Source of the DNA: Amycolatopsis antarctica
GTDB taxonomy: Bacteria > Actinomycetota > Actinomycetes > Mycobacteriales > Pseudonocardiaceae
Direction of reading: 5' to 3'
NCBI RefSeq assembly: GCF_002262875.1
Contig: NZ_NKYE01000012.1
Location: 142,975 to 206,974 of the forward strand
DNA: 64,000 bases
Positions 8,160 through 16,375 of this stretch are shown here, piece after piece (position 1 is the stretch's first letter; each line of letters starts with the position of its first letter). The notes beneath the pieces are model-generated. The model saw only the letters and a list, made by a program, of their open reading frames with translations, did not search any database and had not been told where the DNA came from. Position numbers and translations under genes: made by a program.

Positions 8160-9356
8160 TCAGGCCAGGTCCGCGATCGGGCTGGTGTCGCAGGCCCGGT
8201 CCGGCACGCGGATCGCCGGGATACCGAGGGAGACCTGGGTCTTCTTCCGGCCGGTGCGGGAGTGGTCCTGGCTCGCTTTCGGCAGCGCGTTCGCCCCGCG
8301 TCCGGCCAGTGCCCGCTCACCGTGTCCCTGGACGCATTCCGGGTCCGGCCCTTCCAGTGGCAGGCCGGTGAAGAACTTGGCCGCCATGCAGCCGCCCTGG
8401 CAACTGTCGTAGGCCGGGCAGGAGTTGCAGATTCCTCCGGTCTGCGGTTTGCGAAGGTCGTTGAACAGCGCGGAATCGCGCCAGACGGTGCCGAAGCCGG
8501 AGGGGCGCACGTTGCCTGCCTTGAACACGTCGTGGATGGCGAAGGGGCAGGCGTAGACGTCGCCGACCGGGTCGATCAGGCACACCACGCGGCCGGCGCC
8601 GCAGAGGTTCAGTCCGGGCAGCGGTTCCGAGCCCAGTGCGTTGAGGTGGAAGAACGAGTCCCCGGTGAGAATGCCGTCCCCGTGGGCGACCAGCCATTCG
8701 TACAGTTCGATCTGCTGGGTCGGTGTCGGGTGCAGTTCGTCCCAGACATCGGCGCCCCGGCCGGAGGGCCGCAGCCGGGTGATGCGGAGCTGGGCGCCGA
8801 AGTCGTCGGCGATGCGTTTGAACTCGTCGAGCTGGGCGATGTTGTGCCGGGTCATCACCACCGAGATCTTGAAGTCCTTCATGCCCGCGTCGGCGAGGTT
8901 GCGCAGCGCGGTCATCGCCATGTCGTAGGACCCCGGCCCGCGGACGGCGTCGTTGACCTCGCGGGTGGCGCCGTCGAGGGAGATCTGTACGTCGACGTAG
9001 TCGGTGGCGGCGAGCCGCCGGGCCCGCTCGGGGGTGATCTTCACGCCGTTGGTGGAGAACTTGATGCCCACGTCGTGTGCGACGGCGTAGTCGAGAAGTT
9101 CCCAGAAGTCGGGGCGGACGGTGGGTTCCCCGCCGCCGACGTTGACGTAGAACACCTGCATCCGCTGCAGTTCGTCGATGACGGCCTTGATCTCGCCGGT
9201 GGACAGTTCGTCCGGATCCCGTCGCCCGGAGGACGAGAGGCAGTGCTCGCAGGCCAGGTTGCAGGCGTAGGTCCATTCCCAGGTCAGGCAGATCGGCGCT
9301 TCGAGGCCGAACTTGAACTGCTCGACGAGGGAGGGCACCCGTTCGGCTGTGGTCAT
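8160..9356 (-). CDS. mftC: Mycofactocin radical SAM maturase MftC
   Basis: A 398-residue radical SAM/SPASM protein. The CNLACEHC motif (Cys32, Cys36, Cys39) binds the SAM-cleaving [4Fe-4S] cluster, NVGGGEPTVRPDF is the GGE motif, and C-terminal cysteines (CGAG, CPFAIHD, CNSCPAYDSCQGGC) form the SPASM auxiliary clusters. MftC decarboxylates the C-terminal tyrosine of MftA and then forms the Val-Tyr cross-link. The ATG overlaps the mftB stop (ATGA). The last ~30 residues are a low-similarity tail without evident function. Confidence 0.97.
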   Translation of the reverse strand: MTTAERVPSLVEQFKFGLEAPICLTWEWTYACNLACEHCLSSSGRRDPDELSTGEIKAVIDELQRMQVFYVNVGGGEPTVRPDFWELLDYAVAHDVGIKFSTNGVKITPERARRLAATDYVDVQISLDGATREVNDAVRGPGSYDMAMTALRNLADAGMKDFKISVVMTRHNIAQLDEFKRIADDFGAQLRITRLRPSGRGADVWDELHPTPTQQIELYEWLVAHGDGILTGDSFFHLNALGSEPLPGLNLCGAGRVVCLIDPVGDVYACPFAIHDVFKAGNVRPSGFGTVWRDSALFNDLRKPQTGGICNSCPAYDSCQGGCMAAKFFTGLPLEGPDPECVQGHGERALAGRGANALPKASQDHSRTGRKKTQVSLGIPAIRVPDRACDTSPIADLA

Positions 9357-9622
9357 GGTCCCTCCACGATCATGTCGGTGGCGGCCAGTGAGTCGAGGGC
9401 CTTGAGGAATCCGGCCTGGCGCTGCTCGGACAGTTCACTGGACCGCAGCGCCGCCCCGAGGCTGGGATGCTCGCCGAGACCGCGGACGAAATCGACCAGC
9501 TCGGGTGCCTTCAGGAACGAGAGCCTGCGATTGCCGAAGTGGTAGGCGAGCGCCCCGAACGGTTCGGGCCGCAGGGCGACGCTGGGGTTGAGGCGGTACC
9601 TCTTGTCCGGATCGAGGCTCAT
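9353..9622 (-). CDS. mftB: Mycofactocin RiPP chaperone MftB
   Basis: An 89-residue PqqD-like peptide-binding protein that presents MftA to MftC. The opening MSLDPDKRYRLNPSVALRPEPFGALAYHF region, shown here only by its characteristic RPEPFGALAY core, is typical of MftB. It starts 8 bp after mftA and its stop overlaps the mftC start. A longer in-frame reading exists but would run into the mftA stop codon region, so the Met at the RYRLNP-containing N-terminus is preferred. Confidence 0.95.
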   Translation of the reverse strand: MSLDPDKRYRLNPSVALRPEPFGALAYHFGNRRLSFLKAPELVDFVRGLGEHPSLGAALRSSELSEQRQAGFLKALDSLAATDMIVEGP

Positions 9623-9630
9623 CGCGCGGC

Positions 9631-9726
9631 CTAGTAGACGCCGCACATGCCGTCGATGGAGACTTCCTCGACCAGGACCTCCTCGGTGACCGGAGCCTCG
9701 TCCACTTCCTGCTTCTCCTGCGGCAT
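9631..9726 (-). CDS. mftA: Mycofactocin precursor peptide MftA
   Basis: A 31-residue peptide that starts MPQEKQEVDEAP and ends IDGMCGVY, the invariant C-terminus of mycofactocin precursors; the terminal Val-Tyr becomes the cofactor. A strong GAGGAGG ribosome site lies just upstream of the ATG. It is the first gene of the minus-strand operon and faces mftR across a 167-bp divergent promoter region. Confidence 0.98.
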   Translation of the reverse strand: MPQEKQEVDEAPVTEEVLVEEVSIDGMCGVY

Positions 9727-9835
9727 CGCGTCCTCCTCGTTCGTGCGTGGTCGGCCGAGAACGACGCTAGTGCCGCGAGGGCCCCGGCTCACCGTGCGTC
9801 CGGACCGGTGCCACCTGACCGGTCGGGTAGCTGTG

Positions 9836-9856
9836 TAACCTCCGTCACCAAGGTAA
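9836..9856. promoter_or_regulatory. Possible MftR operator in the mftA-mftR divergent region
   Basis: Imperfect inverted repeat TAACCT(N9)AGGTAA, with perfect ACCT/AGGT arms at 9838-9841 and 9851-9854, about 38 bp before mftR and 110 bp before mftA. It sits where a TetR repressor would control both genes. Only the repeat and its place support it. Confidence 0.35.
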
Positions 9857-9893
9857 TGGCACTCGGTGCCGTTTTGAAGGGAGTGACCGGCCG

Positions 9894-10496
9894 ATGCCCC
9901 GAACGGACAACTCCGAGCCCCGGCGGGCGGGCAGGCGGCCGAGCACCTCGCGTGGCGAACTCGAGCACATCGCGTTCGAGTTGTTCGACCGGAACGGTTT
10001 CGCCCGGACGACGGTCGACGACATCGCGCTGGCCGCCGGAATAGGCAGGCGCACCTTCTTCCGGTATTTCCCATCGAAGAACGACGTCGTATGGGGAAGT
10101 TTCGACCACCAGTTGTCGATCATGCGGACGGGATTCCGGGACTGCCCGGAATCGATGCCGCTGATGGAGGCGTTGCGGACGGTGGTGGTGGATTTCAACC
10201 GCGTCCCGGATGCCGAGGCGCGCTGGCATCGGCGTCGCCTCGAACTGATCCTGACCGTCCCCGCGCTACAGGCGCACTCGACCCTGCGCTACGCCGACTG
10301 GCGGCGCGTGGTCGCCGAGTTCGCCGGAACCCGCCTGGCGGTGTCCTCGGATTCCCTTGCTCCCCAAGCGATCGCGCACGCCGCACTGGGGGTGGCCGTC
10401 GCCGCCTACGAGCAGTGGCTGGCGGACGCGCGCAGCGATCTGGGCGAACTGCTCGACGCGGCGCTGCGCGAGCTCGCCGCCGGCTTCGGTCGCTGA
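9894..10496 (+). CDS. mftR: Mycofactocin system TetR-family regulator MftR
   Basis: A 200-residue TetR protein: the N-terminal helix-turn-helix reads TTVDDIALAAGIGRRTFFRYF followed by KNDVVWGSFD, matching MftR. In mycobacteria MftR represses the mft genes and is released by long-chain acyl-CoA. Divergent orientation from mftA supports the same job here. The ATG follows GGAGTGACCGGCCG, a modest ribosome site. Confidence 0.92.
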   Translation: MPRTDNSEPRRAGRRPSTSRGELEHIAFELFDRNGFARTTVDDIALAAGIGRRTFFRYFPSKNDVVWGSFDHQLSIMRTGFRDCPESMPLMEALRTVVVDFNRVPDAEARWHRRRLELILTVPALQAHSTLRYADWRRVVAEFAGTRLAVSSDSLAPQAIAHAALGVAVAAYEQWLADARSDLGELLDAALRELAAGFGR

Positions 10497-10504
10497 GTCC
10501 CAGC

Positions 10505-10522
10505 CCTGTCCGATCGGGCAGG
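10505..10522. promoter_or_regulatory. Palindrome upstream of methanol dehydrogenase, shared with the adh promoter
   Basis: CCTGTCCGATCGGGCAGG, an 18-bp near-perfect palindrome centred about 135 bp upstream of the methanol dehydrogenase ATG. An almost identical palindrome stands upstream of the second alcohol dehydrogenase (19044-19061). Inferred to be the binding site of the response regulator encoded in the same locus. Confidence 0.6.
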
Positions 10523-10647
10523 TACCCCACGCTCCCTCTGGCCGGTTTTGCCTTTCCAGACGGATGGTTACCCGGTCGCGCCCTGTTCTCGCTGTGACGG
10601 CGGCCATATCGTCGCACCGCACTGGCCCAATTTCGAAAGGGACGCTC

Positions 10648-11940
10648 ATGCAGGTCGACGAACTGATCAAACCGTTTCCGCTGAAGGAATTCCACCCGAT
10701 GCCGCGTGCCCTTCTCGGCCCGGGCGCGCACGAGATGATCGGGCCGGAGGCCCTGAAGATCGGCATGAAGCGGCCGCTGGTGATGACCTCGGGCCTGCGC
10801 GGCACGGACATCGTGCACAAGATCGTCGAATCGCTGAAGTACCACGGACTCGAACCCACCCTGTACGACAAGGTGGAGTCGAATCCCAAGGACTACAACG
10901 TGATGGACTCCGTCGCGCTGTACCAGGAGAACAAGTGCGACGGGTTCGTCTCCATCGGTGGCGGCTCCTCGCACGACGCCTGCAAGGGCGCGCGTATCTC
11001 GGTGGCGCACGACGGGCGCAACATCAACGAGTTCGAGGGCTTCAACAAGAGCGAGAACGCGAAGAACCCGCCGCACATCGCGGTGTCGACCACGGCGGGC
11101 ACCGGCTCGGAGACCTCGTGGGCTTACGTCATCACCGACACCACCACCGACCCGGACAACCCGCACAAGTACGTGGCGTTCGACGACGCCTCGGTGGTGA
11201 CGGTCGCGATCGACGACCCGGTGCTCTACTACGACTGTCCCTCGCACTTCACCGCGCAGTGCGGTTTCGATGTGCTGGCGCACGCCTCCGAGCCGTACGT
11301 GTCCCGGCTGGACTTCATCCCCTCGCTGGGCAACGCGCTGTTCTCCGCCGAGCTGGTCGGCGAGCACCTGCGCACGGCGACGTGGCACGGCGACAACCTC
11401 GCCGCCCGCGAAGGAATGATGTACGCGCAGTACACCGCCGCGCAGGCGTTCAACTCCGGTGGCCTCGGCGTGATCCACTCGGTCTCGCACGCGGTCAGCG
11501 CGTTCTACGACACGCACCACGGCCTGAACAACGCGATCGCGCTGCCGAGGGTGTGGGCGTGGAACCTGCCGGTGGCGTACAAGCGCTACGCGAAGCTGGC
11601 CGGCGCGCTCGGCGTGGACACCAGCCGGATGACCGAGGTGCAGGCGGCGGACGCGGCCGTGGCCGCGGCGATCCGGTTGCTGCGCGATGTCGGCATCCCG
11701 GAGAAGTTCACCGACGTGACGCAGGATTCGCACCCGAAGAACCGGCTCGGCACCGGCCCCTCGAAGTACTACGAGAAGGCCAAGGTCATCAAGGGCGACG
11801 ACAACGACGTCGATCGCGTGTCGAACCACATCCTCGGTGACTCCTGCACGCCGGGCAATCCGAAGGAGACGACGTTCTCCACGGTCCGCCCGGTGGTGGA
11901 TCACTGCTTCAACGGCGACCTGGACGACTTCCTGTCCTGA
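10648..11940 (+). CDS. mno: NDMA-dependent methanol dehydrogenase (iron-containing ADH family)
   Basis: A 430-residue group III iron-type alcohol dehydrogenase. The nucleotide motif GGGSSHDACKG and the metal-binding histidine run VIHSVSHAVSAFYDTHHGLNN are clear, and the N-terminus MQVDELIKPFPLKEFHPMPRALLGPGA is shown by its PLKEFHPMPRALLG core typical of the Mno/Mdo subfamily. Known: these enzymes hold NAD(P) tightly and need mycofactocin (or the dye NDMA in vitro) as external electron acceptor. The ATG follows GAAAGGGA. The downstream MoxR/VWA genes are probable activation factors. Confidence 0.93.
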   Translation: MQVDELIKPFPLKEFHPMPRALLGPGAHEMIGPEALKIGMKRPLVMTSGLRGTDIVHKIVESLKYHGLEPTLYDKVESNPKDYNVMDSVALYQENKCDGFVSIGGGSSHDACKGARISVAHDGRNINEFEGFNKSENAKNPPHIAVSTTAGTGSETSWAYVITDTTTDPDNPHKYVAFDDASVVTVAIDDPVLYYDCPSHFTAQCGFDVLAHASEPYVSRLDFIPSLGNALFSAELVGEHLRTATWHGDNLAAREGMMYAQYTAAQAFNSGGLGVIHSVSHAVSAFYDTHHGLNNAIALPRVWAWNLPVAYKRYAKLAGALGVDTSRMTEVQAADAAVAAAIRLLRDVGIPEKFTDVTQDSHPKNRLGTGPSKYYEKAKVIKGDDNDVDRVSNHILGDSCTPGNPKETTFSTVRPVVDHCFNGDLDDFLS

Positions 11941-12036
11941 TCGCCCTCGCCGTCCCGGTCGTGCCCGGCCATCCGTACCGGCCTCGTGCACGGCCGGGCG
12001 GCACCGTATCCAGCAGCCCGCGGCGGAAGGTCAAAC

Positions 12037-13248
12037 GTGAGCGATCTCGACGGGAAGTCCCCGGCGACGGATTTCGACTCGGTCGACGATGTGACGGCGA
12101 AGCTGGCCGAGGTGGGGTACATGGCCGATTCCCGGCTGGCCACCACGGTTTTCCTGCTGTCCCGTTTGGACAAGCCTGTTCTGTTGGAGGGCCCGGCCGG
12201 GGTCGGCAAGACGGAGCTGGCGAAGTCGCTGGCTCTGGCGACCGGCCGGAAGTTGTTGCGGCTGCAGTGTTACGAGGGTCAGGACGAGACGAAGGCCCTC
12301 TACGACTGGGATTACGGCAAGCAGATGCTGTACACCCAGATCCTGCGGGAGAAGATCGGCCAGGTGGTCGCCGACGCGGCGGACCTGGAAGAGGCGGTGA
12401 CGCGAATCAGTGCGCAGGACAGCGTGTTCTTCTCCGAGCGCTTTCTCGCCGAGCGCCCGCTGCTGGAGGCCATCCGTTCGGAACAGCCGGTGGTGCTGCT
12501 GATCGACGAGGTCGACCGCGCGGACGAGGCACTGGAGGCGGTGCTGCTGGAGATGCTGGCCGAGCAGCAGGTCTCCATCCCGGAGATCGGCACCTTCACC
12601 GCCAAGCACGCTCCGTACGTGGTGCTGACCTCGAACAACACCCGTGATCTCTCGGCCGCGCTGAAACGCCGCTGCCTGCACCTGTTCCTGGACTATCCCT
12701 CGGCACACCGCGAGATGGCCATCATCCGCAGCAAGGACACCGGCCTGCCGGAGACGGTCTCCCGGCACCTGGTGGAGGTGGTGCGCGGCCTGCGCGAACT
12801 CGGCCTTCGCAAGCCGCCGAGCATCTCCGAGGCGATCGACTGGGCGCGGACACTGGCCGTACTCGGCTCGCCGGAACTCACCGAGCGGCAGCTCTCGGAC
12901 ACCATCTCGGTGGTCGCCAAGTACGACAAGGACGTGGATCGCGCGCTGCGCGCCCTGCCGAAACTGCTCGACCCCTCCTTCGCCGCGGGCGGCGGGGGCG
13001 GCGAGGCCGAGACCGACGACGACGCGGGGAAGTCGCGGACCTCGTCGGCGGTCCACGACGAGGATCCCGACGAGCAGGAGTCCGGGCAGGCGGTGCGCGC
13101 GGCGCGGGACCAGCCGGGCAGGCACGGGCGGGGCTACTACGGGGAGAAGACACCCGCGGACGACCGGCCGGGCCCGGTCCGCCAGGTGAGTTCCAGTCAG
13201 GGTGAACGCTCCTTCACCGCCAAACTCGGCCGCAAGCGTCCGGTCTGA
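12037..13248 (+). CDS. MoxR-family AAA+ ATPase
   Basis: A 403-residue AAA+ ATPase with Walker A GPAGVGKTELAK near residues 45-56, Walker B VVLLIDEVDRAD, and sensor motif LTSNNTRDLSAALKRRC, all typical of MoxR proteins. A charged, low-complexity tail follows residue ~325. MoxR ATPases pair with VWA proteins to insert metals or mature oxidoreductases, and the same pair accompanies methanol dehydrogenase in mycobacteria. The GTG start is chosen for the GGAAGG ribosome site 7 bp upstream. The next gene begins 6 bp after the stop. Confidence 0.88.
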   Translation: MSDLDGKSPATDFDSVDDVTAKLAEVGYMADSRLATTVFLLSRLDKPVLLEGPAGVGKTELAKSLALATGRKLLRLQCYEGQDETKALYDWDYGKQMLYTQILREKIGQVVADAADLEEAVTRISAQDSVFFSERFLAERPLLEAIRSEQPVVLLIDEVDRADEALEAVLLEMLAEQQVSIPEIGTFTAKHAPYVVLTSNNTRDLSAALKRRCLHLFLDYPSAHREMAIIRSKDTGLPETVSRHLVEVVRGLRELGLRKPPSISEAIDWARTLAVLGSPELTERQLSDTISVVAKYDKDVDRALRALPKLLDPSFAAGGGGGEAETDDDAGKSRTSSAVHDEDPDEQESGQAVRAARDQPGRHGRGYYGEKTPADDRPGPVRQVSSSQGERSFTAKLGRKRPV

Positions 13249-13254
13249 GGCGGC

Positions 13255-14775
13255 ATGGAAGCCAGCATCCACCGGTTCGCCCGGCTGCTGCGCACCGCCG
13301 GGATGCGCGTGTCCGTCTCCGAGGTACTCGACGCCCTCGGTTGCGCCGCCGTGCCGGGCGTCCTGGCCGAGCGGGAGACCTTCCGGCAGGCACTGCGTAC
13401 CGCACTGGTGAAGGATCACCGGGACAGCGACCGGTTCGACGAGTTGTTCGACGCCTTCTTCGCGTTGATCCGGTTCGGTTCAGGTGCACGTCCCGGTGGC
13501 GCGATCGGCGCGGGTTCTGGCTCCGGTGGTGAACTGGACGACTTCACCATCGCCGACGAGCTGGGGCAGCGCCCGCCGAAGGCGGACATGGAGAGCCCGG
13601 ACGCCGACCTGCGCGACATCTTCGACAACGAGCGGATGGCCGAGCGCTACAGCCCGCACCCCGAACTCAACCCGATCATACTGGACAACCAGACACAGGA
13701 CGAGATCGTGTTCTCCCAGCAGGACGTGGCCTCGATGGACAACTCGAACCAGGTCCAGCTCGAGATGGACCGTATGCACGGGGCCGCGCCCGGACAGCTC
13801 AGCACCTCCAGGGGCACCCCGATGGACGCCGATCTGAGCCTTGCCGAGCAGGACGCGCTGCTGGGCTGGCTGGACTCCGCCGAGGACTCCATCGAGCAGG
13901 CTGGTGACGAGCAGGACGCGGCGGAGTTGCGCGACCGGATGTCCGGGGTGCTGGCCGCGCTGCCGGAGGCGTTGAAGCGGCACATCGAGGCGCTCATGGC
14001 GCTGGAGCGTGCGACGGCCGACGGTGAGCAGCGGGCGGCGATGGTCGACGTGGTGAGTCAGGAGGAACAGGACCAGCTCGAGGAATCCCTGCGACGGCTG
14101 GCGTTCAGCCTGCGCGGTGCGCCGACGCACCGCAAGCGGGAGGCCGCGCGCGGCCGGATCGACTCGGCCCGCACGATGCGCCGCAACATGCGTTACGACG
14201 GGGTGCCGTTCCGGCCGATCACCGTGGCCAAGGCGGAGGACAAGCCGCGGCTGGTGGTGCTGGCCGACGTCAGCCTGTCGGTACGGGCGACCGCGCGGTT
14301 CACCCTGCACCTGGTGCACGGCCTGCAGGACCGCTTCCGGCAGGTACGCGCGTTCGCGTTCGTCGCCGGGGTCGCCGAGGTGACCGAGCTGTTCGCCCAG
14401 CACCACGTCGAGTACGCGCTCGGGCTGGTGTTCGGCGGTGACGTGCTGGACGTGGACGCGAACTCCGACTACGGGTCGGTGTTCGGCGATTTCCTGGAGG
14501 AGTACGGTTCCGCGGTCACCCGCCGCACGACGGTGCTCGTCCTCGGCGATGGCCGGGGCAACGGCAACGACCCGAACCTGGCCGCGTTCGAGGAGATCTC
14601 CCGGCGGGCCAAGGAGACCATCTGGCTGACCCCGGAGCCGCGCTACTCCTGGGGGTTGGGGCCGTGCGATCTCCCCTCCTACGCCGAGCACTGCGACCGG
14701 GTGCGTGTCGTCCGCGATCTGTCCGGGTTGGACAGTGCCGCGCACGAGCTGGCGGCCGAGACCACGGGGCGGTGA
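13255..14775 (+). CDS. CoxE-like VWA domain protein
   Basis: A 506-residue protein. The N-terminal ~110 residues resemble CoxE-type proteins (RFARLLRTAGMRVSVSEVLDAL); the middle is acidic and helical; the C-terminal VWA domain carries the MIDAS start LVVLADVSLSVR (DxSxS) and VLVLGDGRGNGNDPN. It forms a VWA/MoxR pair with the upstream ATPase, a chaperone arrangement used to mature metalloenzymes. The likely client is the methanol dehydrogenase two genes upstream; this is inferred from gene order. Confidence 0.87.
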   Translation: MEASIHRFARLLRTAGMRVSVSEVLDALGCAAVPGVLAERETFRQALRTALVKDHRDSDRFDELFDAFFALIRFGSGARPGGAIGAGSGSGGELDDFTIADELGQRPPKADMESPDADLRDIFDNERMAERYSPHPELNPIILDNQTQDEIVFSQQDVASMDNSNQVQLEMDRMHGAAPGQLSTSRGTPMDADLSLAEQDALLGWLDSAEDSIEQAGDEQDAAELRDRMSGVLAALPEALKRHIEALMALERATADGEQRAAMVDVVSQEEQDQLEESLRRLAFSLRGAPTHRKREAARGRIDSARTMRRNMRYDGVPFRPITVAKAEDKPRLVVLADVSLSVRATARFTLHLVHGLQDRFRQVRAFAFVAGVAEVTELFAQHHVEYALGLVFGGDVLDVDANSDYGSVFGDFLEEYGSAVTRRTTVLVLGDGRGNGNDPNLAAFEEISRRAKETIWLTPEPRYSWGLGPCDLPSYAEHCDRVRVVRDLSGLDSAAHELAAETTGR

Positions 14776-14779
14776 GCCG

Positions 14780-15688
14780 GTGACCGCGATGCCGCGCCCG
14801 CTGGACCCGCTCGGGCCGGGGCACCGGGGATGGTGGCAGGCCGAGGATCTGGTGGTGTGCCACGAGCAACGGCGCGCGTTGCCGAACCGGCTGTGCGCGC
14901 GGCTGGCACCGCACACGGTGACCGAGCACTTCCAGGTCTTCGACACCGGAAGGCGTATCGTGGTGTCGCACCGATTGCGGCCGGACGAACTGGACGACGA
15001 CCTGGCCGGGCTGCTGGTCGACGAGCTCGGCCCGTCCGGCTGGCTGGACGCCGACTCGCACTTCGAGCGCATCTTCACCGGGGTGATCCGCTCCACCATC
15101 AACGATCCGCTGCTGGCCTGGACGGTGTTCTACGCGAACACCCTCGCCGCCCTGCGCACCGCCGATCCCGGTGGCGGGCCGGGTGCGATCGCCGGATTCG
15201 CACCGGTGCACACGCGCGCGCTCGAACTGCTCGACGGTGGAAGTGTACTGGATCTGGGTTCCTGCTTCGGTTTCCTGCCGATGCGGATGGCCGAACGCGG
15301 TCGCCGGGTGATCGCCAGTGATGTCGTTCCGGGAACCGTCCGGCTGCTCGGCCGGATGGCCGCCGCGCTGACCACTCCGCTGCACGCGCTGGTCTGCGAC
15401 GCGGCACGTATCCCGCTGGCCTCCGGTGCTACCGACACGGTGACGGCGATCCATCTGCTGGAGCACCTCTCCCCCGCGCACGGGGCGGCGGTGCTGGCGG
15501 AGATGGTGCGGGTGGCGCGCAGGCGGGTGGTCGTGGCCGTTCCGTTCGAGGAGGTCCCGGAACCGGCGTACGGGCACGTGCGGACCTTCGACCTGGCCAC
15601 GCTCGTCCACTTGGGACGGTCGGCGGGGATGCCGTTCGAGGTGGCGGAACACCACGGCGGCTGGCTGGTCGTGGATGTCACGACCTGA
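14780..15688 (+). CDS. mftM: Mycofactocin oligosaccharide methyltransferase MftM
   Basis: A 302-residue SAM-dependent methyltransferase. Motif I SVLDLGSCFGFLPMRMAE lies near residues 153-170 and IHLLEHLSPAHGAAVLAEM is the downstream class I signature. In Mycobacterium smegmatis MftM methylates the glucose chain of mycofactocin and is encoded beside the MnoSR regulators and alcohol dehydrogenases, the arrangement seen here. The GTG start lies 4 bp after the VWA gene; an ATG nine bases later is an alternative. The gene faces the response regulator gene with only 36 bp between stops. Confidence 0.85.
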   Translation: MTAMPRPLDPLGPGHRGWWQAEDLVVCHEQRRALPNRLCARLAPHTVTEHFQVFDTGRRIVVSHRLRPDELDDDLAGLLVDELGPSGWLDADSHFERIFTGVIRSTINDPLLAWTVFYANTLAALRTADPGGGPGAIAGFAPVHTRALELLDGGSVLDLGSCFGFLPMRMAERGRRVIASDVVPGTVRLLGRMAAALTTPLHALVCDAARIPLASGATDTVTAIHLLEHLSPAHGAAVLAEMVRVARRRVVVAVPFEEVPEPAYGHVRTFDLATLVHLGRSAGMPFEVAEHHGGWLVVDVTT

Positions 15689-15724
15689 ACCGGATGCTCT
15701 CCGGGCCGTCCGGCGAGGTGCCGC

Positions 15725-16375
15725 TCAGATGAGTCCGCGTTTGCTCGCCGCGTACACGGCCTCGGCCCGCCTGCTCACCTCCAGCTTGCGCATGATGTTG
15801 CCGACGTGGAACTTCGCCGTGGTCTGCGAGATGAACAGTTCCTGCCCGATCGCCTGGTTCGACAGGCCCTGGGCGAGCAGCCGCAGCACGGTCAGTTCCC
15901 GGTCGGTGAGCTTGCCGGTCTCCGGCTGCTTGCGGCCGGAGAGGGTGCGCACGACGGAGTTGACGCTGCGGGAGTCGAAGGCGTTCTCGCCGCGCGCCAC
16001 GGCCTTGATGGCGTCGGTCAGCGCGGTGGTGTCCACGTCCTTGACGACGTAGCCCATCGCACCGGCCTGCACGGCCTCCATCACCAGGTTGTCGTCGAGG
16101 AAGGTGGTGAGTACGAGCACCGAGATGTCCGGGTACTCGTCGGTGAGGCGACGGCAGAGCACAAGGCCCTCGGAGTCGGAACCGGTGGAGAGCTTGAGGT
16201 CGAGCAGCACGACGGTCGGTCGCTGCGCCGGGACGACGGCCAGCGCCTCCGCCGCCGTGGACGCCTCGCCGACGATACGAAAGGCGGGATCGCGTTCCAG
16301 CACCGAACGCAGGCCCTGCCGGAGGATCGCGTGGTCGTCGACCAGGACGATGCTCACCGACGCCGGTTCAGGCAT
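15725..16375 (-). CDS. NarL/LuxR-type response regulator (MnoR-like)
   Basis: A 216-residue response regulator: receiver domain with acidic pocket VLVDDHAILRQGLRS and phospho-accepting Asp in VVLLDLKLSTGS, then a C-terminal LuxR helix-turn-helix (LTDRELTVLRLLAQGLSNQ). It overlaps the histidine kinase by 8 bp. By gene order it resembles MnoR of Mycobacterium smegmatis, which controls methanol/diol oxidation genes. The likely targets are the two palindromes upstream of the alcohol dehydrogenase genes. Confidence 0.85.
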   Translation of the reverse strand: MPEPASVSIVLVDDHAILRQGLRSVLERDPAFRIVGEASTAAEALAVVPAQRPTVVLLDLKLSTGSDSEGLVLCRRLTDEYPDISVLVLTTFLDDNLVMEAVQAGAMGYVVKDVDTTALTDAIKAVARGENAFDSRSVNSVVRTLSGRKQPETGKLTDRELTVLRLLAQGLSNQAIGQELFISQTTAKFHVGNIMRKLEVSRRAEAVYAASKRGLI

